A stretch of DNA of 64,000 nt, from the NCBI RefSeq assembly GCF_000024785.1, contig NC_013441.1, positions 3,534,001 through 3,598,000 of the forward strand, written 5' to 3'. The stretch is from Gordonia bronchialis DSM 43247 (GTDB lineage: Bacteria; Actinomycetota; Actinomycetes; Mycobacteriales; Mycobacteriaceae). The first letter of the stretch is position 1. Each line of letters starts with the position of its first letter. Of the stretch, positions 44,611 through 53,097 are shown one piece after another. The notes beneath the pieces were generated by a model. The model was not told where the DNA came from. It searched no databases and saw nothing but the letters and a program-made list of their open reading frames with translations. The translations under genes were made by a program, and so were the position numbers.

Positions 44611-44735
44611 CTGCGAACTCCTTCGTTCGTCGTATTCGCTTGCCGTCTTCTGTTGTTCGTTCGCATCAGCGCGAACTCCACGGCACACGGCGTCATGCCG
44701 ATTGTCGATCCCGCATCTCCTCCGCGGTCCGTGTA

Positions 44736-44781
44736 TAGAGTCAGTCGTAGTGAACACGAAAAGCGCACGCGTAAATTTACG
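44736..44781 (+). promoter_or_regulatory. Sigma-gene promoter and AT-rich palindrome
   Basis: TAGAGT (44736-44741) is 8 nt before the GTG start, fitting a leaderless transcript. Just downstream CGTAAATTTACG (44770-44781) is a perfect 12-bp palindrome in an AT-rich patch, within the start of the reading frame. It could be an operator for the divergent stress genes. Confidence 0.45.
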
Positions 44782-45439
44782 TGATTCAGACCACAGCGGC
44801 GGGCTTGTTCTCGCCGAAATGAGCGACGACGATCTTGCCGGCGCCGCCGCTGTGGGCGACCAGGATGCCTTCGAGATCCTGGTGACGCGGCTGTCTCCCG
44901 GACTGCTGCGCTACCTGCGCCGGATGGTGACCGATCCGCAGATCGCCGAGGACCTGGCCCAGGACACCCTCCTGGATGCGTGGAAAGGGCTGCCCGACTT
45001 CGAGTTCCGCAGCACATTCCGCACCTGGATGTTCGGTATCGCACACCGCAAGACCGTCGACTATCGGCGGCGGCATCACGATGTGCCCACCGACGAGGAG
45101 AAGTTCGCCGATCTCGCAGCAACGGCCCCGCTGCCGGCCGACGAGGTGGAACGGCGAACCCTCATGGAGGCGCTACGCGCCGAACTGCCCAATCTGCCCG
45201 AGACCTCGCGAGCGGCGTGGTGGCTGCGCCATGTCGAAGGACTCAGCGTCGCCGAGATCTCGCGGGTGCTGCAGGTGAGCGAGGGCTCGGTGCGCGGCCA
45301 TCTCCAGCGCAGCCGCAAGTTCTTGTCCACCCGGCTTGCTCCGTGGCGACCCTCGGATGGCGCGCCACCGGGCGCTCGCGAAACCGAACCCGCGAGAGAC
45401 ACCACGTCCATCGAGAGAGGAGGCCCCGGTGAGCAGTGA
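44750..45439 (+). CDS. ECF sigma factor (RpoE-like)
   Basis: 229 residues from the GTG at 44750; an internal ATG at 44819 gives 206. Region 2 runs FEILVTRLSPGLLRYLRRM...AEDLAQDTLLDAWKGLPDF...FRTWMFGIAHRKTVDYRRR, and region 4 LPNLPETSRAAWWLRHVEGLSVAEISRVLQVSEGSVRGHLQRSRKFL. No anti-sigma (zinc-binding) gene follows; instead the partner is an Asp23-like protein overlapping by 11 bp. Likely controls the Asp23/CsbD module next door, by context. Confidence 0.9.
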   Translation: MNTKSARVNLRDSDHSGGLVLAEMSDDDLAGAAAVGDQDAFEILVTRLSPGLLRYLRRMVTDPQIAEDLAQDTLLDAWKGLPDFEFRSTFRTWMFGIAHRKTVDYRRRHHDVPTDEEKFADLAATAPLPADEVERRTLMEALRAELPNLPETSRAAWWLRHVEGLSVAEISRVLQVSEGSVRGHLQRSRKFLSTRLAPWRPSDGAPPGARETEPARDTTSIERGGPGEQ

Positions 45440-45896
45440 CATCTACATCGAGGATTGCGACGACGATACCGATGCCTGGTTGATCGAGGCCGGGCGCTCG
45501 ATCGACGAGCCGGAAGGCGACGTGCGACGGCTCGTCACCTCCATCTCCGCCGGGCTCGGCCGGGTCCGCAGGTCCGCCCGCATCCTGGACACCGACGACG
45601 AAGCCGTCGCGGTCAGTGACCGGATCGTGAAGCAGCTCATCGCGATCGGTGTCCGCAGAAGCGTCCAACGGCTCGTCGTGTTCGCGTCGATCGACGGCGA
45701 CGGCCGCACGGTCGACGGTGTGCGAATCGGCCTCATCGCACGCTACGGCGACGACCTGGCCGCGCTCTCCGACAGCATCCGCGACGTGGTCGACGACGTG
45801 CTGATCGACACCATCGGCTCCGAGAGCTCAACGACGGCAAGACGCAACATCACCGTGCGATGGCAGGACGTGTACACCCGGGAGTGGCTGACCTGA
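45429..45896 (+). CDS. Asp23-related partner of the ECF sigma factor
   Basis: 155 residues from the GTG after a GAGAGGAGG ribosome site; overlaps the sigma gene stop by 11 bp. Acidic N-terminus (SSDIYIEDCDDDTD), then a DUF-like Asp23-family fold (RRLVTSISAGLGRVRRSARILDTDDEAVAVSDRIVKQLIAIG). No CxxC/HxxxC zinc motif of classical anti-sigma factors. Could act as a regulator of the sigma factor. Confidence 0.65.
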   Translation: MSSDIYIEDCDDDTDAWLIEAGRSIDEPEGDVRRLVTSISAGLGRVRRSARILDTDDEAVAVSDRIVKQLIAIGVRRSVQRLVVFASIDGDGRTVDGVRIGLIARYGDDLAALSDSIRDVVDDVLIDTIGSESSTTARRNITVRWQDVYTREWLT

Positions 45897-45923
45897 CCAG
45901 GCCAACCACGAGCCACCCCCCTG

Positions 45924-45979
45924 CTGGTTGAGCCGGCACGGTCGAGCGAAGCGAGACCGAGCCGTGTCGAAACCACCAG
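45924..45979. repeat. REP-like imperfect palindrome
   Basis: Begins CTGGTTGAGCCGGCACGGTC and ends with the near complement GACCGAGCCGTGTCGAAACC plus ACCAG. It resembles a palindrome often seen between genes of Gordonia and relatives (my recollection, not checked). One copy in this window, in the ~220-bp gap after the Asp23-like gene, which otherwise holds nothing recognisable. Confidence 0.5.
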
Positions 45980-46116
45980 CGCGACAAGCCTATTCGCTTC
46001 GCCAGAGGCTTCCAGGCTCCTAGCTGCGTTCGTCGCATCTCGGCCGTCGCGCCATCAAGCAACCAAGGCCGCCACCAGCAGCCGCGGTAGCGTCTGGCTG
46101 GGTGCCGGTGACACCA

Positions 46117-47364
46117 TCAGCGCTTGCCGGCACTCCAGGCATACGGGAGGTCGGCGCCGTTGAGCACGTGGTCACCCACCGCCTGCAGCTTGTAGATCAG
46201 CGGATTGTGCGCGGAGATGGTGCGGGCGTTACGCCAGTGCCGGTCGAAGCGGAGTCGCTCGGAGGTGATGGACGCGCCACCCACCTCGAAGAGTTCGGTC
46301 ACCGCGGCGAGGACCAGTGGGATCACCACGCTCTGTGCTCGGGCGACATCGAATTCCACGCGGTCGAGCAGTTCCTCGTCCTGACCACCGGTAGCAAGCA
46401 ACCGGTCGAGTTGGTCGGCGATGTCGAGAACAAGGGTTCGGGCGGCGTAGGCCGCACCGGCGGCCCGTCCGATCACCTGCTGTACCAACGGATCCTCGCG
46501 AGGCAGGTCGGCCGGGGCGTGGGTGAACGTCCGGTTGCGGTTGCGCACCCAGTCGGCGATGTCGTCGGTGGCGCGCTGCGCGATGCCCGCGACGACTGCG
46601 AGCTGCACGAGTTGCAGGTAGGACGTCGCATACGTACGGCCGGCCCCGCCGTAACCCGGCCCCAGGATGCGATCCTCGGTGACCGTCACATCGTTGAATT
46701 CGGTTGTGCCGCTGGCGGTCAGGCGCTGACCGAATCCGTCCCAGTCGTCGTGCTGGGTGACGCCGTCGGCTGCTGCGTCGACGAGCACCGACACCCGTTC
46801 GCCGTCCTTGTCGGCGGCGACGAGGATGTGGTCGGCGTACAGGCTGCCGGTGCTGTAGTACTTGGTGCCGTTCAGTTTCCACGACGACCCGTCCGGCGTG
46901 ATCGAGGTCTGGTAGCGGCCGATGGCGCCGACGCCCGGTTCGGTGATCGCGTTGCCCACGAGTGTGCCGTCGGCAACGGCGCGTAGCCACTGATCGCGAT
47001 CGGCACCGGGCTCGGCCAGCAGCTGGTCCTCGACAAACGACCAGTGCACCCGAAGTGCTTGCGGCAGATTGGATTCCGCGACCGCGAGGTCGATGAGCAG
47101 CCGGAACAACTGACGGACCGACGCGCCGAACCCGCCGAACTCCGCGGGCACCCGCAGCGCGCCGAATCGAGCCTCGCGCAACCAGCCCACCTCGTCGAAG
47201 GCCAGCGAGCGATCGTCCTCGCGCTGCACCGCTCCCTCGGCGATGCGCGCGAAGATGGGCGCGAAGATCTCGTCGAGCCGTTCGTCGGAGTAGCCGCCCG
47301 GTTCGGTCGACACCCCGGTGATGGCGGGGTCTGCGGATGGCGGGGTCGGGACGGTCGCGGTCAC
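46117..47364 (-). CDS. Acyl-CoA dehydrogenase-fold flavoprotein (SfnB/DszC-like)
   Basis: 415 residues, GTG start with GAGAGGA ribosome site. Three-domain dehydrogenase fold; the middle domain reads GNAITEPGVGAIGRYQTSITPDGSSWKLNGTKYYSTGS. The end ARTISAHNPLIYKLQAVGDHVLNG matches the SfnB/DszC group, which are flavin-dependent monooxygenases on sulfur compounds rather than dehydrogenases. A sulfur- or sulfone-oxidising role is possible, but substrate is not shown. Divergent from the thiolase-like fusion. Confidence 0.78.
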   Translation of the reverse strand: MTATVPTPPSADPAITGVSTEPGGYSDERLDEIFAPIFARIAEGAVQREDDRSLAFDEVGWLREARFGALRVPAEFGGFGASVRQLFRLLIDLAVAESNLPQALRVHWSFVEDQLLAEPGADRDQWLRAVADGTLVGNAITEPGVGAIGRYQTSITPDGSSWKLNGTKYYSTGSLYADHILVAADKDGERVSVLVDAAADGVTQHDDWDGFGQRLTASGTTEFNDVTVTEDRILGPGYGGAGRTYATSYLQLVQLAVVAGIAQRATDDIADWVRNRNRTFTHAPADLPREDPLVQQVIGRAAGAAYAARTLVLDIADQLDRLLATGGQDEELLDRVEFDVARAQSVVIPLVLAAVTELFEVGGASITSERLRFDRHWRNARTISAHNPLIYKLQAVGDHVLNGADLPYAWSAGKR

Positions 47365-47573
47365 CAGGTGTCCTCTCGGATCGCTGTCAGGTCGCCGGTC
47401 AGTGTCGTCGCGGACCGGGCGTGCGACCACGGTTGCAACCGGGGTGATCACAACGTGAATCCCGCCATGATGTCGGGCTGGCGGGAAGTGTGGTCCGGTC
47501 ACCGGGTAGATGTAGTGGTAACTCTCGACACTGTGCCGATGCCGGATGGCATCGTCGACATCTGGAAGGCGAC
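47365..47573. promoter_or_regulatory. Divergent regulatory region with 12-bp palindrome
   Basis: The 209-bp spacer between the SfnB-like and thiolase-like fusion genes holds CGGTTGCAACCG (47430-47441), a perfect 12-bp palindrome and the best candidate operator. No regulator gene lies beside it. Confidence 0.45.
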
Positions 47574-49967
47574 ATGGCAGAACTCGACTCCCTGGACCCC
47601 GACACCCCGGTCGTCGTCGGCGTCGGGCAGGCCTCCGAACGGCTCACCGACCCCGATTACGAAGCACTCGGCGAGGCCGCGCTCGCCGCGCGCGCCGTCG
47701 GGGCAGCGATCAGCGATGCGGGTGCGTCGACCGCCGCAATCGCCAACGCGGTGGACACCGTGGCCGCGATCCGGTCCTTCGAGATCTCCAGCCCCTTGTC
47801 CGCCTCACCCCTGGGGCGTCCGGACAATATGCCGCGGGCGGTTGCCGCGCGCACCGGACTGGACCCGCGGAAGGCGATTCAGTCGATCACCGGCGGACAG
47901 GCCCCACAGACCATGCTCGTCGAGTTGGCCGGCACGATCGCCGCCGGACGATCATCGGGTGCGGTCATCTTCGGCGCCGAGGTCATCTCGACGGTCCGGG
48001 ACCTGATGACCAAGCCCGCCGACCAGCGCCCCGATTTCGGCGAGCAGATCGGCGGGCCGCTCGAGGATCGCGGCTTCGGGCTGCGCGGCATCACGAGTCT
48101 GCCTGAGGCGCGTCACGGCCTGCGCACGCCGATGCCGCAGTACGCCCTGCTGGAGAACGCCCGCCGCCATCGCCTCGGCCTCGACCGGGATGCCTACGCC
48201 CGCAGCATGGGCGAGCTCTTCGCGCCGATGACGCGGGTGGCGGCCGCGAACCCGCACGCGGCCGCCCCCACCGAGCGCTCGGCGGACGAGCTCGTGACCG
48301 TCACCGACTCCAATCGGCTTGTCGCCGACCCCTTCACCCGCCTTCTCGTCGCGCGCGATCAGGTCAACCAGGCGGCCGCGTGTGTGGTGATGTCGGTGCG
48401 GGCCGCCCGGGCCGCGGGTATCGACCCGAGCCGATGGGTCTTCCTGCACGGGCACGCCGCGCTGCAGGAACAGACGCTGATGGCACGTCCGGATCTCAGC
48501 ACTGCTCCCGTCGCCGGCGCCGCACTCGACCATGCCCTCGCGGTCGCGGAGATCGGCCTCGACGACGTCGCCCACCTCGACATCTACAGCTGCTTCCCGA
48601 TCGCGGTGTCCAACATCTGCGAGGCCACCGGCCTGCGGCCCGACGACCCCCGCGGCCTCACCGTCACCGGCGGCCTGCCGTTCTTCGGCGGCCCGGGCAA
48701 CAACTACTCGATGCACGCGATCGCCGAGATCGTCACCCGGGTGCGGCAGTCTCCCGGCGACTACGGGGTCGTCGTCGCCAACGGCGGCATCCTCAGCAAG
48801 CACGCGGTCGGCGTCTACTCGACAACGCCCACCGGATGGCGCCACGACGACAGCGCCGGCATCCAGAAACGCCTCGACGCCCGCCCGGCCGTCCGTCGCC
48901 GCGACGACGCCGACGGGGACGCGATCATCGAGACGTTCACCGTGGTGCCGCACAAGGACGGACGACGCACCGGCATCGTCATCGGCCGGTTGGTCGACGC
49001 CACCGGCGCCGTCGGTGAGCGCTTTGTTGCCAACACCGACGCCGATGACACCGAACTCATCGACATCCTGGCCGCCGGCGACCCGATCGGGATGCCGATG
49101 GTCGCGCGGTCGACGCCGGAGGGGAACCGGGTCTACGCGAGTCGCGACACACTGCGCCGTCTGCACCCGCCGACACCGCCGGCGTTCCGGGATCACTACG
49201 AGCACATCGAGATCCGCCGCGATGGACACGTGCTCGAGGTGACCATCAACCGTCCGGAGGCGCGCAACGCATTGCATCCGGCGGCCAACGAGGAACTCGA
49301 CTCCGTCTTCGACGCCTACTTCGCCGACCCCGACCTGTGGGTCGCGATCCTGACCGGAAAGGGCGACAAAGCATTCTCGGCGGGCAATGACCTCTCCGCC
49401 ACGGCAAGTGGCGCCGCGTTCGCCGTCCCCAAGAACGGCTTCGCGGGTCTGACGTCGCGCGAGAGCCTGCCCAAGCCGGTGATCGCCGCCGTCAACGGGT
49501 ACGCACTCGGCGGCGGTTTCGAGATCGCACTCGCGTGTCACCTGGTGGTCGCCGGTGACGACGCCACCTTCGGGCTGCCGGAGGTTCGGGTCGGGCTCGC
49601 CGCAGCCGCTGGTGGACTCGTCCGTCTGCCGCGCGCACTCGGCCCGGCGCTGGCCCGCGACATGATCCTGACCGGTCGCCGGCTGTCCGCGACCGAGGCA
49701 GCCGCAGCCGGCATCGTCAGTCGGGTCGCGCCGTCGGGCAAGACACTCGAGGTGGCGCGGGACGTGGCCGCCGAGATCCTCGCCGGTTCGCCTGCGGCCG
49801 TTCGGGGATCCCTGACCACGATGGAGAAGACCGCCACCATTGCCGACCCGATCGAGGCGATTCGCGCGAGCACCGCGGTGCTCGACGACCTCATCGCGAG
49901 TAAGGACACCCTCGAGGGCATCACCGCGTTCGTGATGAAGCGAACGCCCAACTGGTCGGGGACCTGA
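47574..49967 (+). CDS. Thiolase-like protein (TLP1-type) fused to enoyl-CoA hydratase
   Basis: 797 residues. ATG with GGAAGG ribosome site. Residues 1-~400 are a thiolase-like fold in which the usual catalytic-Cys loop reads SITGGQAPQTMLVE with no Cys (~residue 105), as in the TLP1 group; conserved later blocks include HGHAALQEQTLMARPD, HLDIYSCFPIAV and GGPGNNYSMHAIAE. Residues ~410-520 are the extra C-terminal domain of TLP1 proteins. Residues ~540-797 are a full crotonase: FSAGNDLSA oxyanion, GYALGGGFEIALACHLV and FGLPEVRVGL with Glu. The fusion suggests the thiolase-like part binds acyl-CoA and hands it to the hydratase. Confidence 0.85.
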   Translation: MAELDSLDPDTPVVVGVGQASERLTDPDYEALGEAALAARAVGAAISDAGASTAAIANAVDTVAAIRSFEISSPLSASPLGRPDNMPRAVAARTGLDPRKAIQSITGGQAPQTMLVELAGTIAAGRSSGAVIFGAEVISTVRDLMTKPADQRPDFGEQIGGPLEDRGFGLRGITSLPEARHGLRTPMPQYALLENARRHRLGLDRDAYARSMGELFAPMTRVAAANPHAAAPTERSADELVTVTDSNRLVADPFTRLLVARDQVNQAAACVVMSVRAARAAGIDPSRWVFLHGHAALQEQTLMARPDLSTAPVAGAALDHALAVAEIGLDDVAHLDIYSCFPIAVSNICEATGLRPDDPRGLTVTGGLPFFGGPGNNYSMHAIAEIVTRVRQSPGDYGVVVANGGILSKHAVGVYSTTPTGWRHDDSAGIQKRLDARPAVRRRDDADGDAIIETFTVVPHKDGRRTGIVIGRLVDATGAVGERFVANTDADDTELIDILAAGDPIGMPMVARSTPEGNRVYASRDTLRRLHPPTPPAFRDHYEHIEIRRDGHVLEVTINRPEARNALHPAANEELDSVFDAYFADPDLWVAILTGKGDKAFSAGNDLSATASGAAFAVPKNGFAGLTSRESLPKPVIAAVNGYALGGGFEIALACHLVVAGDDATFGLPEVRVGLAAAAGGLVRLPRALGPALARDMILTGRRLSATEAAAAGIVSRVAPSGKTLEVARDVAAEILAGSPAAVRGSLTTMEKTATIADPIEAIRASTAVLDDLIASKDTLEGITAFVMKRTPNWSGT

Positions 49968-49976
49968 GCGGCGACG

Positions 49977-50567
49977 CTATCTACGCGGCCCGGTGGCCGG
50001 GTCGCGCCCGGTCAGGCGCAGGAGCAATGCCTCGGCGTCCGCTGCCGGCTCCGGGAGTAGGTGCCCGGATGCGTACTGACCCCCCGCAACGGCCTCCGGC
50101 GTGACGAGCCGCCGGGCGATGACGATCGCCGGACCGATTGCGCGCGAAGGCATCCGATAGTCGATACCGTTTGCCGCCGCGATATCCCAGGCGTGTACCA
50201 GCGCGTCCATCATGTTGATCGATGCCGCCTGGACGGCACTGAAGGTGCCGAACGGCAACCGACACCTGCGCGATCCATCACACGACGGCCACGCGTCGGC
50301 ACTCGCCGCAACCGACTCGGCCAACGCACGTCGAAGTGGGGCCGGATCACCGCGCGGCGCCGGCGCTGTGCGCGGTGTATCGGTCTCGGCACGAGCGAAC
50401 GACGTGAACTTGTCGGTCACGGCGATGATGTGGCCGACCACGTCGGCCACCGACCATCCCGCGCACCGCGACGGTCGGGGCCAGTCGCAGTCGTCGAGCA
50501 CGTCGACGACGGCGACGAAGCCGTCGAGCGCCTCGGCCAACCGGGTTGCCTCGTCACGCATCGTCAT
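49977..50567 (-). CDS. TIGR03086/DinB-fold metal-binding protein
   Basis: 196 residues. Conserved W-containing helix SRCAGWSVADVVGHIIAVT and DALVHAWDIAAANG match the TIGR03086 / mycothiol-dependent maleylpyruvate isomerase-like group, metal-binding four-helix proteins. Actual reaction unknown. Convergent with the thiolase fusion and divergent from the AI-2E-type gene. A TAGGGT box sits 10 nt upstream of its ATG. Confidence 0.75.
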   Translation of the reverse strand: MTMRDEATRLAEALDGFVAVVDVLDDCDWPRPSRCAGWSVADVVGHIIAVTDKFTSFARAETDTPRTAPAPRGDPAPLRRALAESVAASADAWPSCDGSRRCRLPFGTFSAVQAASINMMDALVHAWDIAAANGIDYRMPSRAIGPAIVIARRLVTPEAVAGGQYASGHLLPEPAADAEALLLRLTGRDPATGPRR

Positions 50568-50650
50568 CTCCGATCCGACCCTACTGGCTGATCGGCGCGA
50601 AATCCGACCACGCCTTCGGCGGCTCCTCCGCTCACCTGTCCCGGGTGGTT

Positions 50651-51727
50651 ATGGCTCGTTGCGGCGGCATCAAGTCCGTTGCGTCGCTCGTCGGCCCGTT
50701 GTTCCTCGCGCTCATGCTCACGGTTGCCGTGGCCCCGATCCCGTCGTGGTTGCGCCGCAAGGGCTGGCCGACGTGGGCGTCGTTCCTCGTCACACTGGCA
50801 CTGGTCTACGGCATTCTGATCGGTCTGTTCGCATCTCTGGTGTTCTCGGTCGCCCGGCTCGCGACGATCCTGCCCACTTACAGCGCCAAGTTCAACGATC
50901 TCGTCGGCGACTTCAAGAGCTTCCTCACCTCGCACGGGGTCAGCGAGGACAAGGTGCACGCCATCCTGTCGAACGTCGATTCCAGCAAGGTGATCTCGGT
51001 GGTCACCGACCTGCTGTCGAGCACGCTCAGCATCACCTCGGCACTGATCCTGATCCTCGCCCTGCTGCTGTTCATGGCCGCCGATGCCGTGGGCTACGAC
51101 GACCGGATGGAGACGTTGCGGCGCACCCGGCCCGACATCGCGGCCGCGTTCTCGTCGTTCTCCCGCGGCACGCGCAGCTACCTGTGGGTGTCCACGGTCT
51201 TCGGCTTGATCGTCGCGGTCCTCGACACCGGTGCACTGGCGCTCATGTCGGTGCCGCTGCCGGTGCTGTGGGGGTTGCTGTCGTTCATCACCAACTACAT
51301 TCCCAATATCGGCTTCGTCATCGGGGTGATTCCGCCGGCACTGCTCGCGTTGCTCGACGGCGGGCCGGACAAGATGCTGCTGGTCATCATCGTCTACAGC
51401 GTGATCAACGTGATCATCCAGTCGGTGATCCAGCCGAAGTTCGTCGGCGACGCCGTCGGGCTGTCGACGACGCTCACGTTTGTCTCGCTCCGTTTCTGGT
51501 CGTGGGTGATCGGCCCGCTCGGCGCGATCCTCGCCGTGCCCCTGACCATGATGGCCAAGGCACTGCTCATCGACATCGATCCGGCCACCCGATGGGCCGA
51601 CGTCCTGCTGTCGTCGTCGAGTCCGCGAAAGCCCGACGACGACGCAGCCGAGAGCACGGCCACCGCTGACGATCCACCGGGTGGCGATCCAGACGTGCCG
51701 CCCGGGACCGTGGCCTCGACGCCGTGA
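50651..51727 (+). CDS. AI-2E-family transporter/exporter, N-terminus unclear
   Basis: 358 residues from the ATG at 50651; 35 more codons are open upstream. IKSVASLVGPLFLALMLTVAVAPIPSWLRRKG and later PLPVLWGLLSFITNYIPNIGFVIGVIPPALLALLDGG fit AI-2E/PerM family. A first membrane helix normally sits before GIKSVASL; here that region (AKSDHAFGGSSAHLSRVVMARC) is not hydrophobic, so the gene may be remodelled or have a sequence error. Ends in a Pro/Asp-rich tail. Confidence 0.75.
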   Translation: MARCGGIKSVASLVGPLFLALMLTVAVAPIPSWLRRKGWPTWASFLVTLALVYGILIGLFASLVFSVARLATILPTYSAKFNDLVGDFKSFLTSHGVSEDKVHAILSNVDSSKVISVVTDLLSSTLSITSALILILALLLFMAADAVGYDDRMETLRRTRPDIAAAFSSFSRGTRSYLWVSTVFGLIVAVLDTGALALMSVPLPVLWGLLSFITNYIPNIGFVIGVIPPALLALLDGGPDKMLLVIIVYSVINVIIQSVIQPKFVGDAVGLSTTLTFVSLRFWSWVIGPLGAILAVPLTMMAKALLIDIDPATRWADVLLSSSSPRKPDDDAAESTATADDPPGGDPDVPPGTVASTP

Positions 51728-51849
51728 ACGCTCGCCGGTGACCTGGTTGACGGTGAGCAGACCCGGGGGTTCGCTTGTGGGGAGACATTGGGTAGATTTC
51801 TCACCACAGCATTCTGATCACACCCGTTTACAGATAGGCATCGCCCGCC

Positions 51850-53082
51850 ATGGACATGAACTGGTCGGAGGCCGACACCGCGTTTCGCGACGAGGTCCGC
51901 GCCTTCCTCGACGAGAAACTGACGCCCGACCTGCGTGCCGCGGGCACCCTCCGGACGAGTGTCTACGCCGACCACGAGGCGTCGATGACCTGGCAGGCGA
52001 TCCTGCACGAGCGCGGCTGGGCCGCACCGGCCTGGCCGGTCGAGTACGGCGGTTGCGATTGGTCGCTCACCCAGCACTACATCTTCAGCCGCGAGTCCAT
52101 CCTCGCCGGCGCTCCTGCCCTGTCCCCCATGGGAATTCGCATGGTGTCGCACGCCATCATGGCCTTCGGCACCCAGGAGCAGAAGGACTTCTTCCTACCC
52201 GGAATCCTCGACGGCAGCGTGTTCTTCTGCCAGGGCTACTCCGAGCCGGAATCCGGCTCCGACCTCGCCTCGCTGTCGATGGCCGCGGTCAGCGACGGCG
52301 ACGATCTGGTGGTGACCGGCAGCAAGATCTGGACCACCCACGCCGCCGAGGCCAATTGGATCTTCTGTCTGGTCCGCACCTCACGACTCGAGCGCAAGCA
52401 GCAGGGCATCACCTTCCTGCTGATCGACATGAACTCCCCCGGGGTCGAGGTGCAGCCGCTGGTGTTCGCGTCCGGTGAGCAGGTGCAGGCGCAGGTCTTC
52501 TTCGACGGTGTGCGCGTCCCCAAGAAGAACGTGCTCGGAAAGATGGACGACGGCTGGACCGTCGCGAAGTATCTGCTGGTCTTTGAGCGTGGTGGCGGCG
52601 CTGCGGCTCCGGCCCTGCAGGTCATGGCCGAGACCCTCGGACAGGACGCGGCACATGTGACTGCGCCGAACGGCGGTCCACTGTCCGAGGACCCTGCCTT
52701 CGTCCACAAGCTCGCCGACCTCAAGGTGCGCGCCAAGATCCTCGAGGTGCTCGAGTACCGGGCACTCGCCGCCATGAGTTCCGGCAAGGATCCGGGGTCG
52801 ATCGCGTCGATGCTCAAGATCCTCGGAACCGAACTGAGCCAGGAGATCACCACCCTGGCGCTGGAGGCAGCCGGACCACACGGTCGCGTCTTCCAGCCGC
52901 ATGCCACACGTCCGGGCGGCCCGATCTTCCAGTACACCGCCCCCACCGACGGTTACGTCAGTGGCGAAGCGTGGCAGGCCGTCGCCCCCCTGCACTACTT
53001 CAATGACCGGGCCGGCTCGATCTACGCCGGCAGCAACGAAATCCAGCGCAACATCCTGGCCAAAGCCGCTCTGGGTCTGTAA
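51850..53082 (+). CDS. Acyl-CoA dehydrogenase, PimC-like large subunit
   Basis: 410 residues, FAD flavoprotein. MDMNWSEADTAFRDEVRAFLDEKL, YSEPESGSDLASLSM, WIFCLVRTSRLERKQQGITFLLIDMNSPGVEVQ and GSIYAGSNEIQRNILAKA match the large subunit of heterotetrameric dehydrogenases such as pimeloyl-CoA dehydrogenase. The next gene, 15 bp away, codes for the partner subunit. May act on dicarboxyl-CoA or other unusual acyl-CoA. Confidence 0.88.
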   Translation: MDMNWSEADTAFRDEVRAFLDEKLTPDLRAAGTLRTSVYADHEASMTWQAILHERGWAAPAWPVEYGGCDWSLTQHYIFSRESILAGAPALSPMGIRMVSHAIMAFGTQEQKDFFLPGILDGSVFFCQGYSEPESGSDLASLSMAAVSDGDDLVVTGSKIWTTHAAEANWIFCLVRTSRLERKQQGITFLLIDMNSPGVEVQPLVFASGEQVQAQVFFDGVRVPKKNVLGKMDDGWTVAKYLLVFERGGGAAAPALQVMAETLGQDAAHVTAPNGGPLSEDPAFVHKLADLKVRAKILEVLEYRALAAMSSGKDPGSIASMLKILGTELSQEITTLALEAAGPHGRVFQPHATRPGGPIFQYTAPTDGYVSGEAWQAVAPLHYFNDRAGSIYAGSNEIQRNILAKAALGL

Positions 53083-53097
53083 GAGGAGACGAGACTG

